Shown: piece by piece, positions 34,044 to 45,718 of the stretch | Numbering within the stretch: position 1 is the stretch's first letter | Layout: every line of letters begins with the position of its first letter | NCBI RefSeq assembly: GCF_019029495.1 | Contig: NZ_JAERQM010000001.1 | Location: 1,116,001 to 1,180,000, forward strand | DNA length: 64,000 bases | Reading direction: 5' to 3' | DNA from: Falsiroseomonas oleicola | Lineage (GTDB): Bacteria; Pseudomonadota; Alphaproteobacteria; Acetobacterales; Acetobacteraceae | Notes under the pieces: generated by a model | Told to the model about the DNA's origin: nothing | Database searches by the model: none | What the model saw: only the letters and a program-made list of their open reading frames with translations | Translations under genes and position numbers: made by a program

Positions 34044-36683
34044 TTGCCACACCGCCAGGCCGAAGCGTCAGTTCCGCTGGACAGCCTGCGTCCGCTGCTC
34101 GATCAACTCGGCCAGGTCGGCATCTGCCTGGTCGATATGGAAGGCCGGATCACCGCCTGGGATCCGGTCTGCGCCGAACTGATCGGCCATGAAGCGACGG
34201 ATGTGCTTGGCTGCCAGGCCTCCGATATCCTGCCTCCGCCTGGCCCGGACAGCGCGATAGGTCGCAGCCGGCTGCCGCTTCGCGCGGCGGATGGCACCCC
34301 GGCCGGCCATGCGGAAATCCTGCGCCCGCTGCCCCAGGCCGCCCCGCCCGAACGGCGGGAAGCGCGCTACCAGACGCTGTTCGACCACGCCCAGATCGGC
34401 ATCCTGCTGGCCGACCCGCAAAGCCGCTACATCGACGCCAATCCGGCCATCTGCGCCATGCTCGGCCATGCGCGGGAGGAGTTGGTCGGCATGACCGCCG
34501 CCGACATCCTGGCGGAGGGCGAGCTGGCGCGCCTCAGCGCCACGCTGCGGGATCTTCACGCCGGCCTGCGGCACCGCCAGGAATGGCGGCTGCGCCGCAA
34601 GGATGGCAGCACCCTGCCGGCGGAGGTGGTGGTGACCCCGCTGCCGGACGGCCTGCTGCTCGCCATGCTGCTGGACCGCAGCGACCGCCAGCAGGCCGAG
34701 CGCATCCGCGACCACCTGGCCGCCATCGTCCAATCCTCCTCCGACGCCATCGTGGCGGAGGATATGGAAGGCCGGATCATGAGCTGGAACGCGGCGGCGG
34801 AGGCGATGTTCGGCTACAGCGCGGTGGAGATGGTCGGCGCGCCGATCACCCGCCTGGTGCCACCCGACCGGCAGCGGGAGGCCGCCCTGCGGATCGACCG
34901 CCTGCGCCGCGGCGAGAAGCTGGAAGTGGTGGAAACCCAGCGCCGGGCCAAGGATGGGCGCCTGATCGACATCTCCGTCACCACCTCCCCCATCTGGGAC
35001 CAGCAGGGCCAGGTCGTCGGCGCCTCCCGCGCCGTGCGCGACATCACCACGCTGCGGCAACGCGACCGGGAGATCGCGCGCCTGTCCCGGCTCTATGCCG
35101 CGCTCAGCCAGGTCAACCAGGCCATCGTCTGGACCCGCGACCGGGACACGCTGTTCCAACGGATCTGCGAGGCGCTGGTGACCCATGGCGGCTTCCGCAT
35201 GGCCTGGATCGGCTGGCAGGATGCCGCCCTGGCCCAGCTTCGGCCGGTGGCGGCCCATGGCGTCGCCGAACGGGACGTGCAGCGCGGCTTCGCCAAGGCG
35301 ACCCAGCTCGACCCCGCCTTCCTGGCCTTCCGCAGCGGCGAGACCTCCATCCACAACAGCCTGACCGCCGACCCCGCCATCCTGCCCTGGCGCCAGCATG
35401 GATCGGGGCGGGAGGTGGAGGCCTGCGCCGCCATCCCGATCCGCCAGGGCGGCACGGTGCGCGGCGTGCTGACCGTCTGCTCCGACCGCGCGGATGTCTT
35501 CCATGACAAGGAGGTGGCGCTGCTGGAGGAGGCGGCGACCGACATCTCCTTCGCCCTCGACAACCAGGAGCGGGAAGTGGCCCGGCGCGCGGCGGAGGAG
35601 CGGCTGCGGCACGAGAAGCTCTTTTCCGACACGATCATCGAAAGCCTGCCCGGAATCCTGTATTTCTACGACCAGGATGGTCGGTTCCTGCGCTGGAACC
35701 GGAATTTCGAGACCGTCTCCGGCTATTCCGCCGCGGAGATCGTGCAGATGCACCCGCTGGATTTCTTCGGCGCCGAGGACCAGCCCCTGCTGCAACAGCG
35801 CATCGGGCAGGTCTTCGAGAACGGCGAGGCGGTGGTGGAAGCGGCCTTCCTGTCCCGCGACGGCACCTCCCACCCCTATCTCTTCACCGGACGGCGGGTG
35901 GAGTTCGAGGGCCGGACCTGCCTGATCGGCGCCGGGATCGACCTGTCGGACCGGGAGAAGCGGCACCGGGCAGAGGCGGCGGACCGCATCAAATCCGCCT
36001 TCCTCGCCACCATGTCGCATGAGCTGCGCACGCCGCTGAACTCCATCATCGGCTTCACCGGCATCATGCTCCAGGGCCTGGCCGGGCCGCTGAACATGGA
36101 ACAGGGCAAGCAGCTCGGCATGGTGCAGAACAGCGCCCGGCACCTGCTGGCCCTGGTCAACGACGTGCTCGACATCTCGAAGATCGAGGCCGGGCAGTTG
36201 GAGGTGGAGCGGGAAGCCTTCGACCCACGCCGCGCCATCGACCGTGTCATGGCCGCCGTGACACCGCAGGCGGCGGCCAAGGGGCTGATGCTGGATCTGG
36301 TCGTGCCGGCGCCGCTCGGCCAGGGGATTGGCGACGCCCGGCGCTTCGAGCAGGTGCTGCTCAACCTGCTCAGCAACGCCATCAAGTTCACCGATGCGGG
36401 GCGGGTCGAGTTGTCGGCGGAGCGTCTGCCGGGGCCGCCCGCGGCGCTGCGCGTGGCGGTCGCCGATACCGGCATCGGCATCCGCGAACACGACCTGGCC
36501 GGGCTGTTCCAGCCCTTCCGGCAGATCGCCTCCGGCCTCGCCCGGCGCAGCGAGGGCACCGGCCTCGGCCTCGCCATCTGCCGGCGGCTTTGCGAATTGA
36601 TGGGCGGCGGCGTCACCGCCGAAAGCACCCCAGGCCAGGGCAGCCGCTTCACCGTCACCCTGCCGCTGGAGGAGGCCCCATGA
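34044..36683 (+). CDS. Multi-PAS/GAF sensor histidine kinase
   Basis: A soluble 879-residue kinase without membrane segments. Domains in order: PAS at about 12-75, PAS about 110-215, PAS about 222-335 (IVQSSSDAIVAEDMEGRIMSWN), GAF about 355-515, PAS about 530-640 (LPGILYFYDQDGRFLRWN), HisKA with phospho-accepting His659 in MSHELRTPLN, and HATPase at about 760-875 with N box NLLSNAIKF and DTGIGI, GTGLGLAI boxes. The GAF domain lacks an evident bilin cysteine. TTG at 34044 is the start used, with GGGGG eight bases upstream; the next ATG would cut the first PAS. It overlaps the response regulator by 4 nt, so partners are made together. Confidence 0.9.
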   Translation: MPHRQAEASVPLDSLRPLLDQLGQVGICLVDMEGRITAWDPVCAELIGHEATDVLGCQASDILPPPGPDSAIGRSRLPLRAADGTPAGHAEILRPLPQAAPPERREARYQTLFDHAQIGILLADPQSRYIDANPAICAMLGHAREELVGMTAADILAEGELARLSATLRDLHAGLRHRQEWRLRRKDGSTLPAEVVVTPLPDGLLLAMLLDRSDRQQAERIRDHLAAIVQSSSDAIVAEDMEGRIMSWNAAAEAMFGYSAVEMVGAPITRLVPPDRQREAALRIDRLRRGEKLEVVETQRRAKDGRLIDISVTTSPIWDQQGQVVGASRAVRDITTLRQRDREIARLSRLYAALSQVNQAIVWTRDRDTLFQRICEALVTHGGFRMAWIGWQDAALAQLRPVAAHGVAERDVQRGFAKATQLDPAFLAFRSGETSIHNSLTADPAILPWRQHGSGREVEACAAIPIRQGGTVRGVLTVCSDRADVFHDKEVALLEEAATDISFALDNQEREVARRAAEERLRHEKLFSDTIIESLPGILYFYDQDGRFLRWNRNFETVSGYSAAEIVQMHPLDFFGAEDQPLLQQRIGQVFENGEAVVEAAFLSRDGTSHPYLFTGRRVEFEGRTCLIGAGIDLSDREKRHRAEAADRIKSAFLATMSHELRTPLNSIIGFTGIMLQGLAGPLNMEQGKQLGMVQNSARHLLALVNDVLDISKIEAGQLEVEREAFDPRRAIDRVMAAVTPQAAAKGLMLDLVVPAPLGQGIGDARRFEQVLLNLLSNAIKFTDAGRVELSAERLPGPPAALRVAVADTGIGIREHDLAGLFQPFRQIASGLARRSEGTGLGLAICRRLCELMGGGVTAESTPGQGSRFTVTLPLEEAP

Positions 36684-37098
36684 GGGACACTGTGAAGGCC
36701 CAGATGCAGGCCCCGATGAAAGCACGTATCCTGCTGATCGAGGACAATGCGCAGAACCGCTACCTCGCCTGCTTCCTGCTGGAACATCACGGTCATGAGG
36801 TGACGCAGGCGGAGACGGGGCCGGAGGGGCTGGCCCTGGCCGAGACGCTGCGGCCGGACCTGATCCTGCTCGACATCCAACTGCCGGGCATGGATGGGCA
36901 TGAGGTGGCGCGACGCCTGAAGGCGGATGGCGCGCTGCGCCATATCCCGGTCGTTGCCGTCACCTCCTACGCCATGGTCGGCGACCGGGAGAAATGCCGG
37001 CAGGCCGGGGCGGAAGGCTATATCGAGAAGCCGATCAACCCGGAGACCTTCGTCGCCGAACTGGCGCGCTTCCTGCCCGGCCACTCGGACAGGCCGGC

Positions 37099-37102
<4 letters not shown>
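36680..37102 (+). CDS. Single-domain response regulator (DivK-like)
   Basis: A 140-residue stand-alone receiver. Acidic pocket residues lie in LLIEDNAQNRYL, the phospho-acceptor Asp65 is in LILLDIQLPGMDG, with Thr in VAVTSYAM and Lys in YIEKPINP. There is no output domain. The ATG at 36680 overlaps the kinase stop, and its own stop overlaps the next kinase start (both ATGA). It therefore probably shuttles phosphate between the two kinases or works as an allosteric regulator, as DivK does. Confidence 0.93.
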
Positions 37103-39540
<2,438 letters not shown>

Positions 39541-39629
39541 CCGCGCGATGACGATGCAACCCCGCCTGTGCCACGGGGTTGTTCTGCCGCGCCACGGCCA
39601 CCGCCGGCCGGGCGCGGAGGGTGCTGCGC

Positions 39630-40139
39630 GTGGAGACGAGTTGGCTGACCGAACTGGCCGGTGACCTGGCCCGGAGCTACGGCCCGAACATCCGGGATCT
39701 CGGCCTGGCCTATGCGCTGGCCTTCATCATCGGCTGGAACCGGGAGCGGGAGAGCAACAGCGCCGGCCTGCGCACCTTCCCCCTGGTGGCCATCGCCAGT
39801 TGCGGCTTCGTCCAGGCGGCGGAGAGCATCACCGCCGACAGCCCGGAAGCCACTGCCCGCATCGTGGAAGGCGTGATCACCGGCATCGGCTTCATCGGCG
39901 CAGGCGCCATCCTGAAGGGTGGCGCGGCCATCCGTGGCACGGCGACGGCGGCCAGTATCTGGGCGACCGGCGCCATGGGCGCGGCGGTGGCGCTGGGCAG
40001 CTATCATGTCGCGGTGACCGTCTGCCTGTTCACGGCGGCGACGCTCTATGCGCTGACACCCTTGAAAACAGGCCGTGGCGCAGCGGCGCACCCCGCCGAG
40101 CCGGAGGCCGCCACGCCGCCCCGCATCACCTGGGGTTGA
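39630..40139 (+). CDS. MgtC/SapB-family membrane protein
   Basis: A 169-residue protein with about four hydrophobic segments and the MgtC/SapB signature: ALAFIIGWNRERESNSAGLRTFPLVAIASCGF (in parts), ITGIGFIGAGAILKGG and TATAASIWATGAMGAAVALG. In pathogens MgtC inhibits the F-type ATPase and supports growth at low magnesium; environmental homologues are poorly known. The GTG at 39630 is chosen because GCGGAGG lies nine bases upstream; longer in-frame starts have no ribosome site. It overlaps the convergent secreted hydrolase by 14 nt. Confidence 0.85.
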   Translation: METSWLTELAGDLARSYGPNIRDLGLAYALAFIIGWNRERESNSAGLRTFPLVAIASCGFVQAAESITADSPEATARIVEGVITGIGFIGAGAILKGGAAIRGTATAASIWATGAMGAAVALGSYHVAVTVCLFTAATLYALTPLKTGRGAAAHPAEPEAATPPRITWG

Positions 40140-41451
40140 CGCGGCTGGTCCAGGGTCGCGGCTGGTAGTCGGGCAGGATGCGGCACGGGCCGGTGGCGCG
40201 GCTGGCCAGGGCCTCGCAACGGCCGCGGATTTCACTGGCATTGGGGCGGCGCCGGGTTTCCGCCCAGTCGCGCAGCGCGGCGGCGGCGGCGGCGTAGATC
40301 GGGCCGGAGAGCTTGGAATGCTCCATCTCCTCGGTGAAGACCTGAAGCAGCAGATGGTCGGTGCCCGCCGCCTCCAGCGTGGTGCGATAGGCGGCCTCAT
40401 GCTCGACGAAGGCGGTCATGTCCTCCACCCCATGCAGGGTCAGGACGGGAACGGCGATGCGGCCGGTCGGGTCGCCATCCTCCGCGAGGCGCGCCGCCGC
40501 CGACGGGTCCGGGGCGATGCGCGGGATGCGGGCATTGAGCGCGGCGTCGTCGGAGGTGCCGCTGTAGCGCACCGACTGGTTCCCGAAGGCGCTGCGCCCC
40601 TCCATCATCTGCCAGGCGATATCGGCGAACAGGGTGGTGGCCCAGGTGAGGTGGCCCGGAATCGCCCATTCCGGAATGCGGCTGGCGGCCGAGAGGTCGG
40701 ACAGCGCCCGAAGCTGGGCCGGGGATCGCTGCTCCGGCGCCAGCTCCGCCCCGGTGCAGGCCAGGTAGCGGTCCATCAGCTCCTGCCGCGCCATCCGGAC
40801 GCCGCGGGGCAGGCCCAGCGTGACAGGATACTGCGTCTCCTCCGGCCGGGGATGGGTGCCGCAGATCGCCTGGAAGGCGGCGCGCAGGTCGACGCGCATG
40901 TCATAGGCGCGGCTCGGCCCGGCCAGCACGCCGGAGGTGAGCAGCGCCGCCTGCCAGGGGCGGGTGCCATCCGCGCCCGGTTCGTTCAACGTCTCGATCG
41001 CGCGGGCGGCGACGGCGGCGCCCCAGGACTGGCCATGCAGCAGGCTAAAGCGGATGGGCCCGAGCACCTGCCCGGCGATCCGCCGCGCCTCCAGCGTATC
41101 CTCCCCGGCGCGGCGGATGGCGAAGCCGGCGCGGCGGCGGCTGGTGGAGACCCAGGCCCAGCCCTGGTCGAGGAATTCGCTGTAGCGCAGCAGGTCTTCA
41201 TCGGTGGTGTCGCGGGCCGGCGGGGCCATGCGCGGGCCGCCGAAGATATGGGTGATGAGGCCCCCATGCCAGTTCGCCGGCCGGGCGATCAGCAGGAAGG
41301 CGCCATGGCTGTCACGGCCGCGCAGGCAGGTGGTGCTCTCCGGCAGGCCGGGTGGGCATTCCGCCGGGGCGGGTGGCTCGGCGGCCAGGGCCGCCCCACC
41401 CAGCCACAAGGCGATGGCCGCGATCGCGGCGGCCCGGCCGGCACGGCTCAC
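40126..41451 (-). CDS. Secreted alpha/beta hydrolase
   Basis: A 441-residue protein with a signal peptide (AAAIAAIALWLGGAALA) ending before EPPAP. The nucleophile elbow is LLHGQSWGAAVAARAIE (GxSxG as GQSWG). A late histidine in LTLHGVEDMTAFVEHEAAY may complete the triad with an acid. Several cysteines (CPPGLPESTTC, CGTHP, CTGAE, CEAL, CRIL) suggest disulfides in the periplasm. The protein resembles uncharacterised alpha/beta hydrolases; the substrate is not evident. Its start overlaps the stop of the AsnC-type regulator by 4 nt, so they form an operon. Confidence 0.78.
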   Translation of the reverse strand: MSRAGRAAAIAAIALWLGGAALAAEPPAPAECPPGLPESTTCLRGRDSHGAFLLIARPANWHGGLITHIFGGPRMAPPARDTTDEDLLRYSEFLDQGWAWVSTSRRRAGFAIRRAGEDTLEARRIAGQVLGPIRFSLLHGQSWGAAVAARAIETLNEPGADGTRPWQAALLTSGVLAGPSRAYDMRVDLRAAFQAICGTHPRPEETQYPVTLGLPRGVRMARQELMDRYLACTGAELAPEQRSPAQLRALSDLSAASRIPEWAIPGHLTWATTLFADIAWQMMEGRSAFGNQSVRYSGTSDDAALNARIPRIAPDPSAAARLAEDGDPTGRIAVPVLTLHGVEDMTAFVEHEAAYRTTLEAAGTDHLLLQVFTEEMEHSKLSGPIYAAAAAALRDWAETRRRPNASEIRGRCEALASRATGPCRILPDYQPRPWTSRVNPR

Positions 41452-41948
41452 GCAGGCGCACCCTCCACCGGCACGCCGGAGATGTCCTTTGTGGTGTGGA
41501 TGGTCTGCAGGGTCTGCACCCGCAGCACATGGGCGGCGCCGGTCAGCCGCCCGGTCAGGGCGTTCTCATGCGCCGTGTCGCGGGCGACGAGGCGCAGCAT
41601 GAAGTCGCCGCCGCCACGGATCATGTGGCATTCGCGCACCTCCGGCCATTCGCAGACCATCTGCTCGAAGGCCTGGAGCACCGACTGCTTCTGGGTTTCC
41701 AGCCCGACCAGGGCGAAGAAGGTGATCTCCCAGCCCAGCACCTGCGGGTCGAGGTCGGCGTGGTAGCCGCGGATCACCCCCTGCTCCTCCAGCCGCCGCA
41801 CGCGGCGCAGGCAGGGGGGGGCGGAAAGGCCGACGCGGCGGGCCAGTTCGACATTGGTCATCCGGCCATCGGCCTGCAGCTCCGCCAGGATCTGGCGGTC
41901 CACATCGTCGATATCCGGTGGAAGGTCCTCGGTCATTAAGTCCGTCAT
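41448..41948 (-). CDS. Lrp/AsnC-family transcriptional regulator
   Basis: A 166-residue regulator. The N-terminal winged HTH is VDRQILAELQADGRMTNVELARRVGLSAPPCLRRVRRLEEQGVI (in parts). It is followed by the RAM ligand-binding domain (VLGWEITFFALVGLE to GDFMLRLVA). Divergence from the thioredoxin reductase gene is an arrangement seen in many alphaproteobacteria and suggests that it responds to an amino acid and controls trxB or itself. A second start at 41936 (four codons later) is possible. It is the first gene of a two-gene operon with the secreted hydrolase. Confidence 0.92.
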   Translation of the reverse strand: MTDLMTEDLPPDIDDVDRQILAELQADGRMTNVELARRVGLSAPPCLRRVRRLEEQGVIRGYHADLDPQVLGWEITFFALVGLETQKQSVLQAFEQMVCEWPEVRECHMIRGGGDFMLRLVARDTAHENALTGRLTGAAHVLRVQTLQTIHTTKDISGVPVEGAPA

Positions 41949-42115
41949 GTCCCGGCTGGGGGTTCCAGGCGCAATATCCTTTCGACTTCGCCGATCTACA
42001 AGACGTTCTCCGTCGATTCACACGCGAGATGGCATAGGACGACAAGGCGGGTTGAGCATTCACCGGGCACGGCCGATATGCAGCGCAACGCTTTGCCTCC
42101 AGCCGGATCAATCCC

Positions 42116-43087
42116 GTGTCCCAGACAATCGCCACCCGCCTGCTGATCCTCGGTGCCGGCCCCGCCGGCTACACCGCCGCCATCTACGCCGCCCGCGCCG
42201 GGTTGAAGCCGCTGGTGGTGGCCGGGCTTCAGCCCGGCGGGCAGTTGACCATCACCACGGAGGTGGAGAACTTTCCCGGCTTCGCCGAGCCGATCCAGGG
42301 CCCCTGGCTGATGGAGCAGATGCAGGCCCAGGCGACGCATGTGGGCGCGGAGGTGGTGCAGGATGTCATCACCGCCGTCGACCTCAGCCGCCGCCCCTTC
42401 CGCTGCACCGGCGATTCGGGGGCGGTCTACCTGGCGGAGGCGCTGGTGATCGCCACGGGCGCGCAGGCCCGCTGGCTGGGCATTCCGGGGGAGAAGGAGC
42501 TTTCGGGCTTCGGCGTCTCCGCCTGCGCCACCTGCGACGGCTTCTTCTATCGCGGCAAGGATGTGGCCGTGGTCGGCGGCGGCAATTCCGCGACGGAGGA
42601 GGCGCTGTACCTGTCCAACCTGGCGCGCCACGTCACGCTGATCCACCGCCGCGACAGCCTGCGGTCGGAGAAGATCCTCCAGCAGCGGCTGTTCGAACGG
42701 CCGAATGTCACGGTCATCTGGGACACGGCGGTGGAGTCGGTGCTGGCGGATGCCAGCGGCCGGGTGGCGGTGGCCCGCGCGCTGGCGCTGCGCAACCTGA
42801 AGACCGGGGCGGCGCGGGAGCTGCCGGTGCACGGGCTGTTCGTGGCCATCGGGCACGACCCGGCGACCGCGCTGTTCAAGGGCCAGCTCGGCATGGATGC
42901 GGAGGGCTATATCCGCACCACCCCGGGCACCACGCAGACCACCATCCCGGGCGTGTTTGCCGCCGGCGACGTGCAGGACAAGATCTACCGCCAGGCGGTC
43001 ACCGCCGCCGGCACCGGCTGCATGGCGGCGCTGGAGGCGGAGAAGTTCCTGGCGCATCTGCCGGCCGTGGAGGTCGAGGCGGCCTGA
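42116..43087 (+). CDS. trxB: Thioredoxin-disulfide reductase
   Basis: A 323-residue FAD/NADPH enzyme that reduces thioredoxin. The FAD-binding GAGPAGYTAAIYAARAG is near the start. The redox-active pair is Cys137/Cys140 in CATCDGFF, the NADPH-binding motif is VVGGGNSATEEALYLS, and FAAGDVQDKIYRQAVTAAGTG closes the FAD site. The GTG at 42116 is the start (SQTIATRLLILGAG follows); no upstream ATG is in frame. It is transcribed divergently from the AsnC-type regulator. Confidence 0.97.
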   Translation: MSQTIATRLLILGAGPAGYTAAIYAARAGLKPLVVAGLQPGGQLTITTEVENFPGFAEPIQGPWLMEQMQAQATHVGAEVVQDVITAVDLSRRPFRCTGDSGAVYLAEALVIATGAQARWLGIPGEKELSGFGVSACATCDGFFYRGKDVAVVGGGNSATEEALYLSNLARHVTLIHRRDSLRSEKILQQRLFERPNVTVIWDTAVESVLADASGRVAVARALALRNLKTGAARELPVHGLFVAIGHDPATALFKGQLGMDAEGYIRTTPGTTQTTIPGVFAAGDVQDKIYRQAVTAAGTGCMAALEAEKFLAHLPAVEVEAA

Positions 43088-43123
43088 TCCGACGGGGCGG
43101 GGCGGTTCGGCACAGGCATTTTT

Positions 43124-43157
43124 GCGCTTTTGGACGGCAGGCCTGGGAAAAAAGCGC
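43124..43157. promoter_or_regulatory. Inverted repeat in the trxB-lysR intergenic region
   Basis: Arms GCGCTTTT and AAAAGCGC are separated by 18 bases, about 85 nt upstream of the LysR-type gene. There is no T-run after it on the plus strand, so it is unlikely to be the trxB terminator. It could be a regulator-binding site for the LysR protein, but it does not show the usual T-N11-A core clearly. Confidence 0.35.
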
Positions 43158-43240
43158 CCGAACTGTCATCAGCATGCTACTCAAACCGAATCGCGGCATG
43201 TCACCTTGCCACGAACTGAAACAGGGAATCGGGCGCGGGC

Positions 43241-44149
43241 ATGCCGTTGGATTGGGACAAGCTGCGCGTTTTCCACGCCGTCGCCGAGGCCGGGTCCTTC
43301 ACCCATGCCGGAGAGACGCTGAACCTCTCCCAATCCGCCGTCTCCCGCCAGATCCAGGCGCTGGAGGAGGCGCTGCAGGTCCCCCTGTTCCACCGCCACG
43401 CCCGCGGCCTGATCCTGACCGAGCAGGGCGAGACCCTGAACCGCGCGGTGCGGGAGGTTTTCGCCAAGCTGGCGATGACCGAGGCGCTGCTGACCGAAAG
43501 CCGGGAACGGCCGACCGGCCGGCTGAAGGTCACCACCACCACCGGCTTCGGCAGCCTCTGGCTGGCGCCCCGGCTGCGCCGCTTCATGCAGATGCATCCG
43601 GATGTGACGCTGACCATCGTGCTGGACGATGCCGACCTGGATCTCGCGATGCGGGAGGCGGATGTGGCCATCCGCCTGCATCCGCCCCGGCAGCCGGACC
43701 TGATCCAGCGCAACCTGGGCAATTTCGGCTGGCGCGTCTGCGGCTCGCCCGACTACCTCAAGACCGCCGGCATGCCGATGCGGGCCGAGGATCTCGATGC
43801 GCATCGCATGATCGTCTATGGCGACTACCGCCCGCCGGTGGAGAGCATCAACTGGTTGCAGGAGGCCGGGCGCCGCCCCGGCTCCACCCGGCGTGCGATG
43901 CTGGAGATGAACAGCCTTCCCGGCATCCTGGCCGCCGTCCGCAGCGGCCTCGGCCTCGCCGCCCTGCCCGACTACATGGGCGAGGAGCTGGACGGGCTGG
44001 TGCAGGTGCTGCCCGACCTCAAGGCACCGCGGATCGAGGCCTATTTCGTCTATCCGGAGGAGCTGCGCCATTCCAAGCGCGTCGCCGTGTTCCGCGACTT
44101 CCTGGTGGCGGAGCTGGCGATGCCGGCCCGGATGCAGCAGGCCGGCTGA
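43241..44149 (+). CDS. LysR-family transcriptional regulator
   Basis: A 302-residue LTTR. The N-terminal HTH (DKLRVFHAVAEAGSFTHAGETLNLSQSAVSRQIQALEEAL, in parts) is followed by a linker helix and a periplasmic-binding-protein-like effector domain (GRLKVTTTTGFGSLWLAPRL onwards, ending FVYPEELRHSKRVAVFRDFL). Its effector and targets are not evident. No divergent gene is paired with it; the same-strand trxB lies 153 nt upstream. A long 3' region with a probable sRNA and a strong terminator follows. Confidence 0.92.
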   Translation: MPLDWDKLRVFHAVAEAGSFTHAGETLNLSQSAVSRQIQALEEALQVPLFHRHARGLILTEQGETLNRAVREVFAKLAMTEALLTESRERPTGRLKVTTTTGFGSLWLAPRLRRFMQMHPDVTLTIVLDDADLDLAMREADVAIRLHPPRQPDLIQRNLGNFGWRVCGSPDYLKTAGMPMRAEDLDAHRMIVYGDYRPPVESINWLQEAGRRPGSTRRAMLEMNSLPGILAAVRSGLGLAALPDYMGEELDGLVQVLPDLKAPRIEAYFVYPEELRHSKRVAVFRDFLVAELAMPARMQQAG

Positions 44150-44274
44150 TCGCATTTCGCGATCGCTGCCTTGAGTTCTGTGGTTAACGAGGTTGTGTTC
44201 GATATTGCATGCGTCTGGCGCATGGCGGGTAGCGGCTTTTTGCCCAACATTTTTGCCGCAGCGCACACTATGTA

Positions 44275-44400
44275 GGCTGTGTTCCGGCGGCGACGCTGGA
44301 TCAGGGTCATTCGGGTCTCCCGAACCCCTTCGTCTCCCAGACGTGAAGCCTCCCTGTTTGACTTAGGCCGCTACCCCAACGGGTTGGCGGCCTTTTTTTT
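44275..44400 (+). ncRNA. Putative small RNA with three CUCCC motifs
   Basis: Between the LysR gene and the convergent MFS gene a compact structure is visible. Hairpin 1 is TTCGGG-TCT-CCCGAA (44310-44324), hairpin 2 is CGTCT-CCC-AGACG (44331-44343), a single-stranded GCCTCCCTG lies at about 44348-44356, and an intrinsic terminator (44366-44400) ends it. CTCCC or CCTCCC occurs in each of the three elements. This is the anti-Shine-Dalgarno pattern of several alphaproteobacterial sRNA families (alpha-r14/cuckoo type, named from memory). The 5' end is approximate; no convincing promoter was found. It could instead be the 3' UTR of the LysR mRNA. Confidence 0.45.
44366..44400 (+). terminator. Strong intrinsic terminator
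   Basis: GGCCGC (44366-44371) pairs with GCGGCC (44387-44392), with an internal CCAAC/GTTGG pairing, followed by eight consecutive T residues. It ends plus-strand transcription from the LysR/sRNA side, facing the convergent MFS gene. It is the clearest rho-independent terminator seen in the window. Confidence 0.9.
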
Positions 44401-44416
44401 GGCATGCCAGGGGGGC

Positions 44417-45655
44417 CTACTCCGCCGGCTGCGGCGTGGCAGGACCAGGGCGGGGCGCCGCCCAGAGTTCCGGCGCCAGTTCCTCCTTCCGATCCGGGAA
44501 GGCCAGGGCGCAGAGGAAGGTCACGGCGGCGACGCCGGCCAGCAGCAGCAGCACACTGCCCAGCCCGCCCGCCGTGGCATGCAGCCAGGCGATGACCGGG
44601 CTGGCCGCCGCGGCGCCCAGGAACCCCACGAAGAAGCGAATCGAATACAGCTTCGCCCGCAGCGCCGGGGCGACGTAGCGCGCCGTCATCGTCTCGTTCA
44701 CCGTCACCTGCCCGAAGATCGCCGCCGCGATGACCCCGGCCACCGGCAGCACCATCCAGCCCTGCAATTGCGACAGCAGCAGAAAGCCGGGCATCTGGAT
44801 GCAGGCTAGCGGCAGGAAGATGCGCTTCAGCGTGTTGCGGTCGATCATCCGCCCCACGGTGAACTGCGTCAGCCCGCCGCAGATCGTCACCAGGAAGGCG
44901 AGCAGACCCACCACCGGCAGCAGGTCCGGGCTGTCCGCCAGCCGTTCGGCCATCAGCTTCGGCAGTAGCAGGGTGAAGGCGTTGAAGATGAAGCCGGAGA
45001 CGGTGGCGAGGCTCAGCAGCACCACCACCGCGCGGCGCACCACCGCAGCGGGAATCTCGGGAAAGGGCTTTCCGGCGGCCTTGTTCTTGGCGACGTCCTC
45101 CGGCCCCTCCCGCAGATAGAGCAACCCGACCAGGATGCAGAGCGCGCCCGGCACTGCGAAGGCCCAGCGCCAGCCGAGCCAGGCGGCGAGGAAGGCCGTG
45201 ACGACCGGCGCCAGCGCCACGCCCAGATTGCCGAAGACGCCGTTGATGCCCATGGCCGCGCCGACGCGCGCCCCGGCCGCATCCACCAGCATCGCCGTGC
45301 CGATCGGGTGGTAGATGGCGCTGAAGGCCCCCATCAGCGCCAGCCCCGCCGCCAGCCAGTACGGGCCGGGGGCGAAAGCCGAAAGCACCAGCGCGGCGCC
45401 GCTGCCGAGGAAGAAGGCCACCATCAGCGCCGGCCGCCCGAAGCGTTCCGCCAGCCAGCCCATCGGCAGGCTGCCGAGGCCATAGAGCACGAACATCCCC
45501 GTCCCCAGCGCCAGGATCGGCCCGTAATCCGTGCCGAACATCGCCGGTTCCTGCAGCACGATGGCCAGCACGGCGGTGGCCAGGATCAGCAGCCCGTAAT
45601 GGGTGAAGATATGCGCCGCGTTGACGAACCAGATCTGCCGCTGGGCCGCGTCCAT
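44417..45655 (-). CDS. MFS transporter
   Basis: A 412-residue major facilitator with twelve hydrophobic segments. The loop 2-3 motif is GWLAERFGRPALM, the helix-5 region is GVFGNLGVALAPVVTAFLAAWLGWRWAF (in parts), and a central loop is charged (REGPEDVAKNKAAGKPFPE). The ATG at 45655 has an AAGGGG site nine bases upstream; longer in-frame starts read through the promoter. It is divergent from an AraC-type regulator, which probably controls it. Substrate unknown; the fosmidomycin-resistance-like subfamily is possible but not proven. Confidence 0.88.
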   Translation of the reverse strand: MDAAQRQIWFVNAAHIFTHYGLLILATAVLAIVLQEPAMFGTDYGPILALGTGMFVLYGLGSLPMGWLAERFGRPALMVAFFLGSGAALVLSAFAPGPYWLAAGLALMGAFSAIYHPIGTAMLVDAAGARVGAAMGINGVFGNLGVALAPVVTAFLAAWLGWRWAFAVPGALCILVGLLYLREGPEDVAKNKAAGKPFPEIPAAVVRRAVVVLLSLATVSGFIFNAFTLLLPKLMAERLADSPDLLPVVGLLAFLVTICGGLTQFTVGRMIDRNTLKRIFLPLACIQMPGFLLLSQLQGWMVLPVAGVIAAAIFGQVTVNETMTARYVAPALRAKLYSIRFFVGFLGAAAASPVIAWLHATAGGLGSVLLLLAGVAAVTFLCALAFPDRKEELAPELWAAPRPGPATPQPAE

Positions 45656-45718
45656 GATGGTGTTTCCCCTTGCTGGAAGCATGCTAGTCCTGGCGCCTGA
45701 TCGACGTCCGGACAGGTC

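Noticed and set aside
34068-36725. Minus-strand open frame of about 885 codons opposite the PAS/GAF kinase
   Set aside because: Antisense shadow; the sense strand encodes an ordered series of recognisable signalling domains.
42660-42900. Link between the thioredoxin reductase gene and the nitrile-hydratase-type set as one sulfur system
   Set aside because: They are 24 kb apart with unrelated genes between; no shared operator was seen.
43124-43157. Terminator of trxB
   Set aside because: The arms have an 18-nt spacer and no T-run follows on the plus strand.
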